Positions 37,010-46,703 of a stretch of 64,000 nt of DNA are shown one piece after another. Position numbers and translations under genes: made by a program. The DNA comes from DATFVA01 sp963745945 (GTDB lineage Bacteria > Bacteroidota > Ignavibacteria > Ignavibacteriales > Ignavibacteriaceae): the NCBI GenBank assembly GCA_963745945.1, contig CAVUZG010000004.1:1550001-1614000 (forward strand), read 5' to 3'. The notes beneath the pieces were generated by a model. It was not told the DNA's origin. It saw nothing but the letters and a program-made list of their open reading frames with translations, and did no database searches. Position 1 is the first letter of the stretch. Every line of letters starts with the position of its first letter.

Positions 37010-40000
37010 ATGAAAAAGATACTTTTCTTTGCAGCTGCTTTCTTTGCTCTTTCTCTGTTGCAGATGTCTTTTGCCCAGGTAAACGCAAGAATGCTTCAGT
37101 ACCCGGATGTTTCGAAAACACAGATAACATTTTACTACGGCGGAGATCTGTGGGTTGCACCAAAAGAGGGTGGAACAGCTAACAAACTAACTAATGCAAT
37201 GGGACAGGAAATTCTGCCGCGCTTTTCACCCGATGGTTCCCAAATTGCATTCAGCGGAAATTATAACGGTAATGTTGATATTTATATTGTTCCATCAAAA
37301 GGGGGAATGGCGGAAAGAGTCACTCACCATGGAATGTTTGACCGGATGACAGACTGGTACCCGGACGGAAGTAAAATTCTGTATACATCTTCTATGGAAA
37401 GCGGTAAACAGAGATTCAGCCAGTTTTACAGTGTTTCGCCAAAAGGCGGAATGCCTGATAAACTTCCTGTTCCATATGGTGAATTCGGCGTTATTTCACC
37501 CGATGGAAAAATGATTGCCTACACTCCGAGAACCAGAAGCAACAGAACATGGAAAAGATACCGCGGCGGTATGGCTCCTGATATCTGGATATTTAATCTT
37601 GAAACAAAGGCTTCCGAAAACATAACCGACGATCCGGCAAATGATGAATTTCCGATGTGGCATGGAAATACAATTTATTTTCTCTCAGACAGAAATCCTG
37701 CGAAGAGAGGAAATATTTATGCATACGATGTAAACACAAAAAAAATAAGGCAGGTAACAGACTTTACAGATTATGACACTCACTTCCCTTCCATTGGACC
37801 CGATGATATTGTTTTTGAAAACGGCGGCCGGTTATATCTTCTTGATCTTGCCACTGAAAAATATCATGAAGTAAAAATTGATGTGGTAACAGATGAATCA
37901 ACCCTTCTTCCCCATTCAGAAAATGTAAGCAAGCTGATAAAAAGTTTCTGGTTATCACCTGATGGAAACAGAGCAGTATTTGAAGCACGCGGTGATCTCT
38001 TTTCAGTTCCGGCAGAAAATGGTCCTGTTCTGGATTTAACAAATTCTTCCGGTTTTGCTGAACGTTTTCCATCATGGTCACCAAATGGAAAATATATTGC
38101 TTACTGGAGTGATAAATCGGGAGAGTACGAACTTTATGTTAAAGATATGGAAAATCCGAACAGCGATAAAAAACTTACTTCATTTCATAATGGATATACA
38201 GGTACCAGATTTATCTGGTCGCCTGATAGTAAACAAATGGCTTTTATTGATAAAGGAATGGAAGTTTATATTTACAACATGGACAAAGATAAACTCATTA
38301 AAGTTGATAAAGAAAAAACTTTGTACGAAGGCGGACTTGAAAACTTCAGCGTGAGCTGGTCACCGGACAGCAGATGGGTTGCTTATCCAAAGGATCTGGA
38401 TAATAATCATACTGCTATTGCGCTTTTCGATACTAAGGATGAAAAAGTACACCAGGTTACTTCTGGCTATTACAATGATATGCAGCCTGTTTTTGATCCG
38501 GATGGAAAATATTTGTTCTTTCTTACAAACAGAAACTTCAGTCCCATTTACAGTGATTATGAGAATACCTTTGTTTATGCGAACGCAACAAATATTGCTG
38601 CGGTATCACTTGATAAGGATACACTTTCCCCGCTTGCACCAAAGAATGACAGTGTTGTGATAAAGAAAGATGAAGAGAAGAAAAAAGATGAAAAGGATAA
38701 AAAGAAAGATGAGGATAAGAAGGATGAGAAATCAAATGAAACAAAAATAACTCTTGACGGATTTGAGAGCAGAGTGATAATTCTTCCTCCCGAGGCAGGC
38801 AATTACACAAATCTTCAGGCAGTAAAAGGAAAAGTTCTTTACTTAAAAGTTCCCCCTTCAGGTTCTCAGGGAGAAAAAAGAGCTGTTGTTTATTATGATT
38901 TAAATAAGCGTGAAGAAAAAACTGTTATTGCTGACGTTAATAATTTTACTCCATCTGCAGACGGAAAAAAATTATTGATTTCAAAAGACGGTAGTTTCTT
39001 TGTAATAGATATTGCCCCGGATCAGAAACCTGATAAGAGAATGCCTACCGATCAAATGGAGATGACAGTTGTGCCCCGTGAAGAATGGACACAATTATTT
39101 AATGATACTTGGAGATTTGAAAGAGATTTCTTTTATGATCCCAATATGCACGGTGTTGATTGGAATCTAATGAAAGAACGTTATGGTAAACTCATAAATT
39201 CTGCTGTTACCAGGTGGGATGTTAATTATATTATCGGGGAACTGATTGCAGAACTTGAATTCATCTCATACTTATAAAGGCGGCGGGGATGAAGAAAAAG
39301 CTCCAAGCAGACCTGTCGGATATCTTGGCGTTGACTGGACTCTTGATAACGGTGCATACAAAATTAAAAAAATAATAAAAGGTGCAGAATGGGACAGCGA
39401 AGTAAGATCACCCCTTGATGCGCCCGGCGTTGATGTTAAAGAAGGAGATTATATCCTTGCAGTTAACGGAATTCCTATTGATGTAACAAAAGATCCATGG
39501 GCAGCATTTGAAGGACTTGCCGGGAAAACTGTTGAACTTACGGTAAACAGTAAACCCGGAATTGAAGGCTCACATAAAGTTCTTATTGAAACTCTTAAGG
39601 ATGAAACACGTTTAAGAAACCTTGCCTGGATTGAAGCAAACAGAAAATATGTTGATACCAAAACCGGTGGAAAGATCGGTTACATATACGTACCGGATAC
39701 AGGGATAAACGGACAAACAGAACTTGAGAGACAGTTTACCGCACAGTACAATAAACAGGGTTTGATAGTTGACGAACGATTTAACAACGGCGGACAAATT
39801 CCCGACAGGTTTATTGAAATGCTGGACAGGAAACCGCTTGCGTTCTTTGCAGTCAGAGACGGTATAAAATGGCAGTGTCCTACTATCGCTAACTTTGGTC
39901 CTAAAGTTATGCTAATAAACGGATGGAGCGGATCAGGCGGAGACGCTTTTCCTGATTTCTTCCGTAAAGCAGGATTAGGTCCGCTAATCGGAACAAGAAC

Positions 40001-40289
40001 ATGGGGCGGACTAATCGGTATTTCCGGAGCACCCGGTTTAATTGACGGCGGAGGAATAACTGTTCCTACATTCAGGCAGTTTAATCCTGATGGAACCTGG
40101 TTTGCTGAAGGACATGGGGTTGATCCTGACATTAAAGTTGTTGATAACCCGACACAGCTTGCAAACGGAGTTGATCCGCAGCTTGAAAAAGGAATTGAAA
40201 CGGTAATGGATTTATTAAAGAAGAATCCCCCGATAAACCCAGAACAGCCTCCCTACCAGAACAGAAGTGCATCGGGCGGAAATAACTAA
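37010..40289 (+). pseudogene. Exported tricorn protease homologue interrupted by one extra base
   Basis: The first frame (37010-39277) and second frame (39246-40289) join into one protein of about 1092 residues if one base near 39257 is removed (AELNSSHTYKGGGDEE then reads through). Signal peptide ends MSFAQVNA. The parts follow tricorn order: WD40/PD40 propellers (repeated FSPDGSQIAF, WSPDSRWVAY), a Lys/Asp/Glu-rich linker near residues 552-580, the C1 segment with His in PNMHGVDW, a PDZ domain (GVDVKEGDYILAVNGIPI) and the S41-type core with nucleophile Ser in GWSGSGGDAF. Tricorn trims peptides from larger proteases; an exported form probably digests periplasmic peptides. With the insertion the catalytic Ser would not be made. 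Confidence 0.88.
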
Positions 40290-40312
40290 AATATTATTAG
40301 AAGTTTATCATC

Positions 40313-40343
40313 AGCCCCGGAAAAATCCCGGGGCTTTTTTTTT
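40313..40343. terminator. Rho-independent terminator
   Basis: 8-bp GC-rich stem AGCCCCGG (40313-40320) / CCGGGGCT (40328-40335), 7-nt loop, nine Ts. It closes the tricorn gene and lies before the convergent monooxygenase gene. Confidence 0.92.
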
Positions 40344-40404
40344 GATAATTAAATAAAGTGATCAGACAAAATAATTGTATTTCATCATCAATAATTTTTT
40401 CAAA

Positions 40405-41505
40405 TCAATTACTGTAAGCATTTATGCTTTCATTAATACATTTCGCTACATGTTCGGCATCTCTCCCCACGCCGTGTACCATCGCTGAAGCTAATGCATA
40501 TAGAAAATGAAGTCCGACAAAGTATAATCCTTTTTCTTTTTCAACTATTCCTCTGTTCTGCATGGGTTCACGATCTTTAAAAGCGGGAATATCTATCCAG
40601 GAGAAAGCCGGATAAAACCCTGTACACCATATTACATTATTCACTTTAACTACACTTCCATCTTCAAGCAAAGGAAAACCATCTTTAACACCGGCAACCC
40701 TGGGAACTCTTTTAATACCTGCTTTTTTGAGTCCCTTAGGTTTCTGTCTTATTAGCGGTCCGCCCATAGAAACTAATTTAGGACGTACTTTTTTACCTAT
40801 TGGGGTACTTGTTGTTAATACTTTATAGAATAAAAAACGAAGTACTAAACGGATGAATACAATTCTGGCTGCAGCACTTTCTATATCAAATGGGAGATGT
40901 CCTGTATCTCTTCCGGATAACAAGACCCGGCGATTGTCTTTTATCATTTCCATTGAAAGCTCTGCACCGGAGTTGCCTGCACCAACTATTAGAACATCAC
41001 CTTCATTTAGCTGAGAGGGATGCTTATATTCGGAAGAATGCAACTGAGTAATATCCGGATTTAGTTGACCGGAAAATTTAGGGATTTTGGGAACCTGGTA
41101 ATTTGACATTGCTACAACACAATGTTCTGCCTGAAAATGATTTTCCCCTGCTTTTATACAAAAGAAATTTCCTTCCCGTGAAAGTGAATCTACTTTTATA
41201 CCGCTTCGTACGGGCAGCTTAAAATGTGAAGCATAGTTTTCGAGATAATCTGCCATTTCATCTTTTGTGGGAAAATAATGGGCGGGTGCAGGGAACGGCA
41301 TTCCATCAAGACTATCATATTTTGCGGGAGTAAATAACCGGAGTGAATCCCAGCGATTTCTCCACGAATCTCCTACTCTTTTATTAGCATCGAGAATTAC
41401 GAACGGAATTCCATGATTTTTCAGATGATATCCCACGGATAACCCTGCCTGACCAGCACCTATTACTATCACTTTAAATTTTTCTGCCGTTTGTTCAATT
41501 AACAT
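40405..41505 (-). CDS. Flavin-containing monooxygenase-like oxidoreductase
   Basis: 366 residues; AGGTGAT upstream of the ATG. Two dinucleotide-binding loops are present: FAD-binding GAGQAGLSVGY at about 17-27 and NAD(P)-binding GAGNSGAELS at about 190. Between them FSGQLNPDITQLHSSEY matches the FMO/BVMO fingerprint (F-x-G, H-S, Y). WCTGFYP near the C-terminus is the usual ATG-like motif. The protein would oxygenate a soft nucleophile or act as a flavin reductase; the substrate is unknown. It is soluble and not in an obvious operon. Confidence 0.87.
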   Translation of the reverse strand: MLIEQTAEKFKVIVIGAGQAGLSVGYHLKNHGIPFVILDANKRVGDSWRNRWDSLRLFTPAKYDSLDGMPFPAPAHYFPTKDEMADYLENYASHFKLPVRSGIKVDSLSREGNFFCIKAGENHFQAEHCVVAMSNYQVPKIPKFSGQLNPDITQLHSSEYKHPSQLNEGDVLIVGAGNSGAELSMEMIKDNRRVLLSGRDTGHLPFDIESAAARIVFIRLVLRFLFYKVLTTSTPIGKKVRPKLVSMGGPLIRQKPKGLKKAGIKRVPRVAGVKDGFPLLEDGSVVKVNNVIWCTGFYPAFSWIDIPAFKDREPMQNRGIVEKEKGLYFVGLHFLYALASAMVHGVGRDAEHVAKCINESINAYSN

Positions 41506-41658
41506 TTCATCACCTCTTCTTTTTTATTCTATGAATTTTTTCTTTCGCTGTTAAACTACAACGATATGAGGGGATGAAAATCAGGGATACTACGTAGTTT
41601 TACGAGAATAAGTACGTAATTCAGAAAAACATAATTTATGGACTGAACTGAGGGATGG

Positions 41659-43325
41659 CTAAGTGAAAATCAATTTGTGTTTAATTGCATAGGAAGCGGC
41701 ATATGTCCTTGCAGATTTTCCGGAAATTCCCATTTTGCTGTAAATATTGGTCAGGTGTTTTTCAACCGTGCGAACACTAAGAAAAAGTTTATCCGCAATT
41801 TCTTCATTATTTCTGCCTTCAGCAATTAATCTTAATACTTCAAGTTCTCTTCCGGTAAATTCGTATTCATTTTTATTGATAGAGTTTTCTTTATACAGAT
41901 TCTTTAGAGAAAGCCTTGTTCTTTCGATATCCTTTTCCGCACCTAATTTTTTAAATATAGTTTCAGCTGTACCTAACTCAGCTTCTGCCTGAGCAAAACG
42001 ATTTAGTTTAATCAAAACTTCCGAGAGAACTAACCTGCTTTGTGCTGATTCAACAGGCGACGGAATACTGTCATAAATATCAATAGCATCTTCAAGATTT
42101 TTTCTTGCCGGATCATATTTTTTAAATGCCAGATCCAAATTTCCTTCAGCACTTAAAACTGCGGCTTTTAATGGAAGTGTATTAATTGCATCAGCTATTT
42201 CTCTAAGTTCTTCAAACATTTTTACTGCCGTATCAAGTTTTTCAAGTTTTATATAAATCCTCACAAGCAATTCAATCACGACAGTCTTTTCAGCTTTTTC
42301 ATTAGGAGCAAATCGACGAAGAAATCTTTCTGCAGCGTTTAGTGCTTTTTCATATTCTCCTTTATCATAGTAAAGATTTGCTGAATATAAATGCATTAGC
42401 GGATGTGACTCAACTTTATTTAATAAGGTCTCAGCTTCTTCCCATTTTCCCTGTCTTCTCTTTAGATCAGCAAGTCTTACAATACACGCATTTACCTGGA
42501 CGGGTCTCAGATTTTTCAGCTCTGAAGATGCTGTTAAAAGTTCATGCTCAGCTTCTTTCCATTCACCCTGCCAGATAAGAACGCCTGCATATTTCATCCT
42601 GCAGTTTGCAAACATTGCTTTATATTTCCATTGTTTGCATAATTCCTTAACATTGTTGCACCACTGACTTGCCCGTTCATAATCTCTTATCCGTTCACAA
42701 GCATCAATAAGAAAACAACAGGTTATAGTGGTAATTTTTATATCCCCACGTTCAGATGTTACCGCAAGAAGAGTAGCTTCATCAAGAAGCGGCATTCCTT
42801 TAGAAATATTCTCCTTCAACTACTAAAATAAATCCTTTCAATGCACCAGCAAGCATCTCGCCATTCACATCATTAATGGATTTACTAAGTTCTAAAACTT
42901 CATTAATATATTCAAAAGCCAGCTGGCTATTTTTCTCAACCTGGAATGCCATTCTTGCTTTTAGTAGTTTAATAGTACAAAGTTCGGTTGAGCCGGGAAG
43001 ACCCTCCAGAAGATTTTCCGCCCGTTTAAACCAGCCGCCGGCAACAGCAAATTCTCCCTTTAAACTCAATATAATCTATTCCTATCCAGCTGCAAACACG
43101 TGAAGCGCCGAGCTTATTACTGTCTTTCAGATACAGATTATATGCCTTTGTCCGTAAATCAAAAACAGCCGAAGCATCATTCAGCCACCAGTATGCCCAG
43201 GCGAGTTCCTCATAAGCTTCGGCGGATTCATTTTCCTTCAGAGCATTTTGAAGGAGATCCCGCGCACTTTCCCATTCGCCTTTAGCCAGTGCTTCACGAC
43301 CTTTATTTAGCAGATCATTAGTCAT
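41659..43325 (-). pseudogene. TPR-containing LuxR-family regulator broken by two extra bases
   Basis: Three consecutive minus-strand frames (43325-43026, 43069-42800, 42819-41659) join into about 554 residues if one base is removed at 43056-43058 and one at 42811-42813. The junctions then read DYIEFKGEFAVAGGW and VVEGNISKGMPLL without loss. Residues 1 to about 480 are TPR-like helical pairs (LAKGEWESARDLLQNAL, RRQGKWEEAETLLNKV). The last 65 residues are a LuxR/GerE helix-turn-helix (FTGRELEVLRLIAEGRNNEEIADKLFLSVRTVEKHL). It resembles TPR-LuxR transcription regulators. The final 386-residue frame still encodes the DNA-binding domain and might be made alone. Confidence 0.82.
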
Positions 43326-43633
43326 AAATTATTTTCTAGGTGTTTTAAGTTAAAGCTAAGATAAAAATATATCAGATTAACAAAAACCCTTTGGGACAAA
43401 CTATTATTTGAGACAAAGGAATATACTGCAGGAAATATCAAAATAAGTTATAATATTTTTTTATTGATTTAATAAAACTGAAAAAGTAAGTTATAACCGT
43501 AATAATAATAGCGGGTTTTTCAAGGAATGCAGACTAGAAGAAAATACCAAGTGGGAAATAAAAAAGTCTGCAGAAAAATATTTAATTCAATACAAGTAAT
43601 GGCTATAACCTTAAAATAACGTGAGATATTTTT
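43326..43633. other. Divergent intergenic region
   Basis: 308 bp of AT-rich DNA between the TPR-LuxR gene and the next plus-strand gene. No gene or clear site seen. Confidence 0.5.
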
Positions 43634-44575
43634 ATGAAATATTTGATTTTCCTGATATCTTTTCTATTTTCTATCAATCTTCTTGCACAAGATTCTTCAA
43701 TTGATTCACTATCTTCAGAAGTTGTAAAAGCTGAAAATCCGTCAGGAAATAGTTTACAAGAGATTTATAAAATAAAATCATTCGATTCAACATTTGCAGA
43801 AACAATTAGACAGTACGCTGAAAAAAACGGAAGCACAGAAGGATTTTCTTTTGATTTTTCTTCTTATTATGACTACCTGAGAAAGATAGTATTCAGCAAT
43901 GAAAATTTATTTATTCGGAAATATGCAGCTATGCAGTTACCTAAAATATTTTTTGAAGGTTGCACATTAATAAAAAAAGATACCGCTCTACAAGAAATAT
44001 GTCTGAAAATATTAAAACCAGAAGATGTTATTTGGAAAATTAACATTGATAACTCAATAATCTTTTTTGCCAACCTCTACACGAATCTTGCTCTTAAAGA
44101 TTATATCTCAAAGATTGGTATTCCATTTTCTAAATTTACCAGTAAACAGAAAAAAATGTTTAAAGATTATGCGCTCAATAAATCATTGGAATATAGATTA
44201 AGCATGTACGATAAAAACCCGTATAAAATTGTTAAGGCAAATGCACTTCGAAACATTCTTGACGTTTTATATTTATATCAAGATTATGAAAAAGCTGATT
44301 ATTACTATAATATTCTTACAAAAGATTACTCAGACATTGATATGGATTTAATTAAAAACGCTTTGATAGACTATAACCCCGAAGGAAGATTAAAAGTTGG
44401 GAAAACAGTTCCAGAGTTTAATCTCCGACTTATTGATACTAATAAAACCTTAACACCACAAAAATTAATTGGTAAATATTATTTCTGCCTGGCGGCAAGC
44501 TGGATTGTGATTTATGGAATTCTGTTTTGGTTTGATAATAAGTTCAAACTGTTCTTATTAAATCAATATTTTTAA
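43634..44575 (+). CDS. Secreted protein with a truncated thioredoxin-like C-terminus
   Basis: 313 residues, signal peptide ending INLLAQDSS. Residues about 25-255 are helical and unrecognised. Near 260 the pattern VGKTVPEFNLRLIDTNKTLTPQKLIGKYYF is the opening of an AhpC/TSA-TlpA thioredoxin-like domain, where one expects a W-A-x-W-C-x-x-C active site next. Instead the frame gives CLAASWIVIYG and stops after about 20 more unrelated residues; no CxxC is present. Dropping two bases after AASW would restore W-C but meets a stop soon after. So the redox domain is lost or decayed, and the gene may be a pseudogene. Function unknown. Confidence 0.65.
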   Translation: MKYLIFLISFLFSINLLAQDSSIDSLSSEVVKAENPSGNSLQEIYKIKSFDSTFAETIRQYAEKNGSTEGFSFDFSSYYDYLRKIVFSNENLFIRKYAAMQLPKIFFEGCTLIKKDTALQEICLKILKPEDVIWKINIDNSIIFFANLYTNLALKDYISKIGIPFSKFTSKQKKMFKDYALNKSLEYRLSMYDKNPYKIVKANALRNILDVLYLYQDYEKADYYYNILTKDYSDIDMDLIKNALIDYNPEGRLKVGKTVPEFNLRLIDTNKTLTPQKLIGKYYFCLAASWIVIYGILFWFDNKFKLFLLNQYF

Positions 44576-44663
44576 TTAGATTAAGATTGTAATGTTAATC
44601 AGCTACCCAACTGCGGATTAGTGTCCATGTTATTAAATAGTCAATATTTACAAAGATCCTTAA

Positions 44664-45359
44664 ATGAAGATATTATTTACTTACTTGTTTTTACTTATAA
44701 TGATTATCCCCTTTAATGATTTTTACGCTCAACAGGATCATTATAGCCAGGCAAAGGAGTTTGAATTTAATTTATCCCATTCTAGTTCCAACGAACATAA
44801 CAATAATAATTATTTTTCTAATGCTACATTTCTGTTCTCAAAAACAGAAAATGAAGGATCTTATGTCAGTTCTAATTATTTTTTCTATGATGAAAAACTA
44901 CAGGACACACTAAATATTGAAATAAAAAATATTAATGAGCAAATCAATCTCTCTTCTGATTCGAAGTATCAAATATATTATGAAACAAAACCGGGCTGGC
45001 CATCAACATTCGGTTTAATAATAAGAAAAGGAAATGAGCTGGTTTTTGAAGGGATTACCGATTGGGATATTCATAAGACTGTGAATTTAATTGACAGCTC
45101 TTTTATAAAAGTGAAGTTTTCAAAGGAATATATTGCAGAGGCAGACACTACTTTAGAATGTTACAAAAAAATTATTCCTGTTCAATATGAATTCTCAATC
45201 AATAACAATTCAATTTATTTAAGACAGTCTGAAAGTAATACTTTAAGTGGAATTAAAATCTACCTGGGTATTGCAAGAAAGATTGAATACAATAATAATT
45301 GTTTAGATGCCGGGATAAATGGTATATCCTTTATAGCAATAAATAAATCAATTAAATAG
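44664..45359 (+). CDS. Hypothetical secreted protein
   Basis: 231 residues with a signal peptide (MIIPFNDFYAQQD). The mature part is rich in Asn/Ser, with regular beta-strand alternation and no cysteine motif or known domain visible. It follows the truncated thioredoxin-like gene by 88 bp on the same strand. Very AT-rich codon use (AAT, ATA, TTA), like its upstream neighbour. No function can be suggested. Confidence 0.65.
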   Translation: MKILFTYLFLLIMIIPFNDFYAQQDHYSQAKEFEFNLSHSSSNEHNNNNYFSNATFLFSKTENEGSYVSSNYFFYDEKLQDTLNIEIKNINEQINLSSDSKYQIYYETKPGWPSTFGLIIRKGNELVFEGITDWDIHKTVNLIDSSFIKVKFSKEYIAEADTTLECYKKIIPVQYEFSINNNSIYLRQSESNTLSGIKIYLGIARKIEYNNNCLDAGINGISFIAINKSIK

Positions 45360-45516
45360 GTTAGAAATGTTGCCGGTGGTGTAAGACTACAGCAAGTTGG
45401 CATTAGTAATAAAATAAGTTTCTTATTCCGGACTGCAGGTCAATGGCATCTCAGTCAGGACGTATGTTTAACATAAGACTAAAATTGCTATTAACACTAA
45501 TTCTTTGGAGGAGTTA

Positions 45517-46083
45517 ATGTTCATTCAAACGATACCCGAAGCCGGAGCGGAAGGCAGACTCCGTGAGATTTACGAAGGAGACCAAAAGAGCCTGGGATAC
45601 GTACCCAATCACGCAAAGGTATTTAGTCTGCGACCAGAAGTGTTGGAAACATGGCGGGTTTTTCAAGGCAGTATTCGCAAAAACCTTAGATTGAGACGCT
45701 ACGAGCTCGTCACTTTTGCGGCTGCAGAAGCTTTAAATTGTCGTTACTGTCTCCTTGCACACGGTGCGGTGTTGAACAAAAACGGATTCAGTGTGGAACA
45801 ATTGCGGGCAATACTTACAAATTTTCATAACGCAGGATTAGAAAACGTGGAAGTTGCAATAATGGAGTTTACCCGGAAAATTATCATGGGTGCCAATACT
45901 ATAACTAAGGCTGACATTGATACACTTCGTGAGCTGGGTCTCGAAGACGAAGAAATCCTCGACATTACACTAACCGCTACAATGCGCAGCTTTGCAAGCA
46001 AGACATTTAATGCGCTTGGTGCCGGACCAGACTCTGTTTACGAGGAACTTGAAAAACAGCTGGCTGATTTGCTTCCAGATTAG
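45517..46083 (+). CDS. AhpD-like/carboxymuconolactone decarboxylase family protein
   Basis: A TTG at 45505 extends the frame, but GGAGGAG immediately before the ATG at 45517 fixes the start; 188 residues. The AhpD-fold core is visible: RRYELVTFAAAEALNCRYCLLAHG with the redox CxxC (CRYC) and the following His, then IMEFTRKIIMGANTITKADIDTLRELGLEDEEIL. Family members are peroxidase-related (alkylhydroperoxidase-like) disulfide enzymes. Codon use looks less AT-rich than the two genes before it, which could mean a different origin (impression only). Single gene. Confidence 0.88.
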   Translation: MFIQTIPEAGAEGRLREIYEGDQKSLGYVPNHAKVFSLRPEVLETWRVFQGSIRKNLRLRRYELVTFAAAEALNCRYCLLAHGAVLNKNGFSVEQLRAILTNFHNAGLENVEVAIMEFTRKIIMGANTITKADIDTLRELGLEDEEILDITLTATMRSFASKTFNALGAGPDSVYEELEKQLADLLPD

Positions 46084-46243
46084 AAAAAGTTTGGCACTGT
46101 TTCGTGAACACTACTCTATCTATAAGTGCACCCGCATCTGCCAATCCCTGAAGGAATTATTATAACAAGCGGAAACAGCTACAGAGAGAAACAGATGTTC
46201 CGGCTGACTTTTTATAAAATCCTAATTACTAAACTATAATATC

Positions 46244-46345
46244 CCACTTCATCAATAGCAGTTTTTTAACATCGGTAAAACTCCCTGCTTCCAGCCTGTA
46301 CATATAACTTCGGCTGGCAATTTTGTAAGTATTTATGTCAGAAAC
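46244..46345 (-). pseudogene. Remnant of a T9SS C-terminal sorting domain
   Basis: On the minus strand from 46345 the frame reads VSDINTYKIASRSYMYRLEA, then GSFTDVKKLLLMK followed by TGG where a stop is expected. This parallels the last 30 residues of intact sorting domains here (SGVYFYRISAGSFVETKKMILLR). No NYPNPFNP part or upstream body survives. It marks the 3' end of a lost cargo gene beside the cluster of four intact ones. Confidence 0.6.
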
Positions 46346-46437
46346 AGATCTCCCGGTCAGCTTAGAGATAAAAATATTGTTCTAAATTAGTTTCACCTTT
46401 CAATTAATAAGGTTAGAGAATATTTTTTGAAGAAATT

Positions 46438-46599
46438 TCATAAAGAGCTGACTATGCTCAATATTATCATAAAAACTGCAAAGCTTATAATGAAAAAAAT
46501 TAATGCCATACCAAGCTTAAACCGCTTTTCACTTTTTTCGAGTTGTTCAAAAGTTTTTTCCACATTCTGTTTTACTGGTTTTTGTTTGATGATATTCAT
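46438..46599 (-). CDS. Small single-helix membrane protein, 53 residues
   Basis: Frame of 54 codons from ATG (46597-46599) to TGA (46438-46440). The first 30 residues are strongly charged and helical (QNVEKTFEQLEKSEKRFKLG) and the last 23 are an uninterrupted hydrophobic helix (MALIFFIISFAVFMIILSIV). Such a clean charge/hydrophobic split is unlikely by chance. The ribosome-binding site is weak (AAGTGAAAA); TATAAT lies about 25 bp upstream. Family unknown; could be a small regulatory membrane protein. Confidence 0.5.
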   Translation of the reverse strand: MNIIKQKPVKQNVEKTFEQLEKSEKRFKLGMALIFFIISFAVFMIILSIVSSL

Positions 46600-46628
46600 T
46601 TTTCACTTTTGAATGAAGATTATAACAT

Positions 46629-46646
46629 ATCTTGTATAAACAAGAT
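46629..46646. promoter_or_regulatory. 18-bp palindrome upstream of the small membrane protein
   Basis: ATCTTGTATAAACAAGAT has perfect 7-bp arms (ATCTTGT/ACAAGAT) around 4 bp. It lies 30 bp before the small gene's ATG and just upstream of its possible TATAAT element, a placement that suits a repressor or activator site. Inference from symmetry and position. Confidence 0.35.
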
Positions 46647-46655
46647 TAGGTACAG

Positions 46656-46681
46656 AAGGGATATAATTTCTTATATCCCTT
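46656..46681 (-). terminator. Hairpin after the lipoprotein gene
   Basis: Perfect 11-bp stem AAGGGATATAA / TTATATCCCTT with a 4-nt loop, 23 bp past the stop codon (46704) of the minus-strand lipoprotein gene. There is no strong T-run, so efficiency is uncertain. Confidence 0.5.
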
Positions 46682-46703
46682 AACTGAAAATGACTTTCCA
46701 TTA

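Noticed and set aside
38538..38810. Minus-strand frames opposite the Lys/Glu-rich linker of the tricorn homologue
   Set aside because: Ser/Phe-rich low-complexity translation arising from the opposite strand of AAG/GAT-rich codons; no independent support.
39246..40289. Second tricorn frame treated as a separate PDZ-protease gene
   Set aside because: It starts inside the first frame without a ribosome-binding site, and its first residues only make sense as the continuation of the upstream protein after a one-base shift.
46119..46240. Short plus-strand frame starting GTG and reading PIPEGIIITSGNSYREK
   Set aside because: About 40 codons, no ribosome-binding site and no recognisable family; possibly a gene remnant but not demonstrable from sequence alone.
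46427..46612. 61-codon plus-strand frame
   Set aside because: It is the complement of the better supported 53-residue membrane protein on the minus strand; its cysteine- and phenylalanine-rich composition looks like an antisense shadow.
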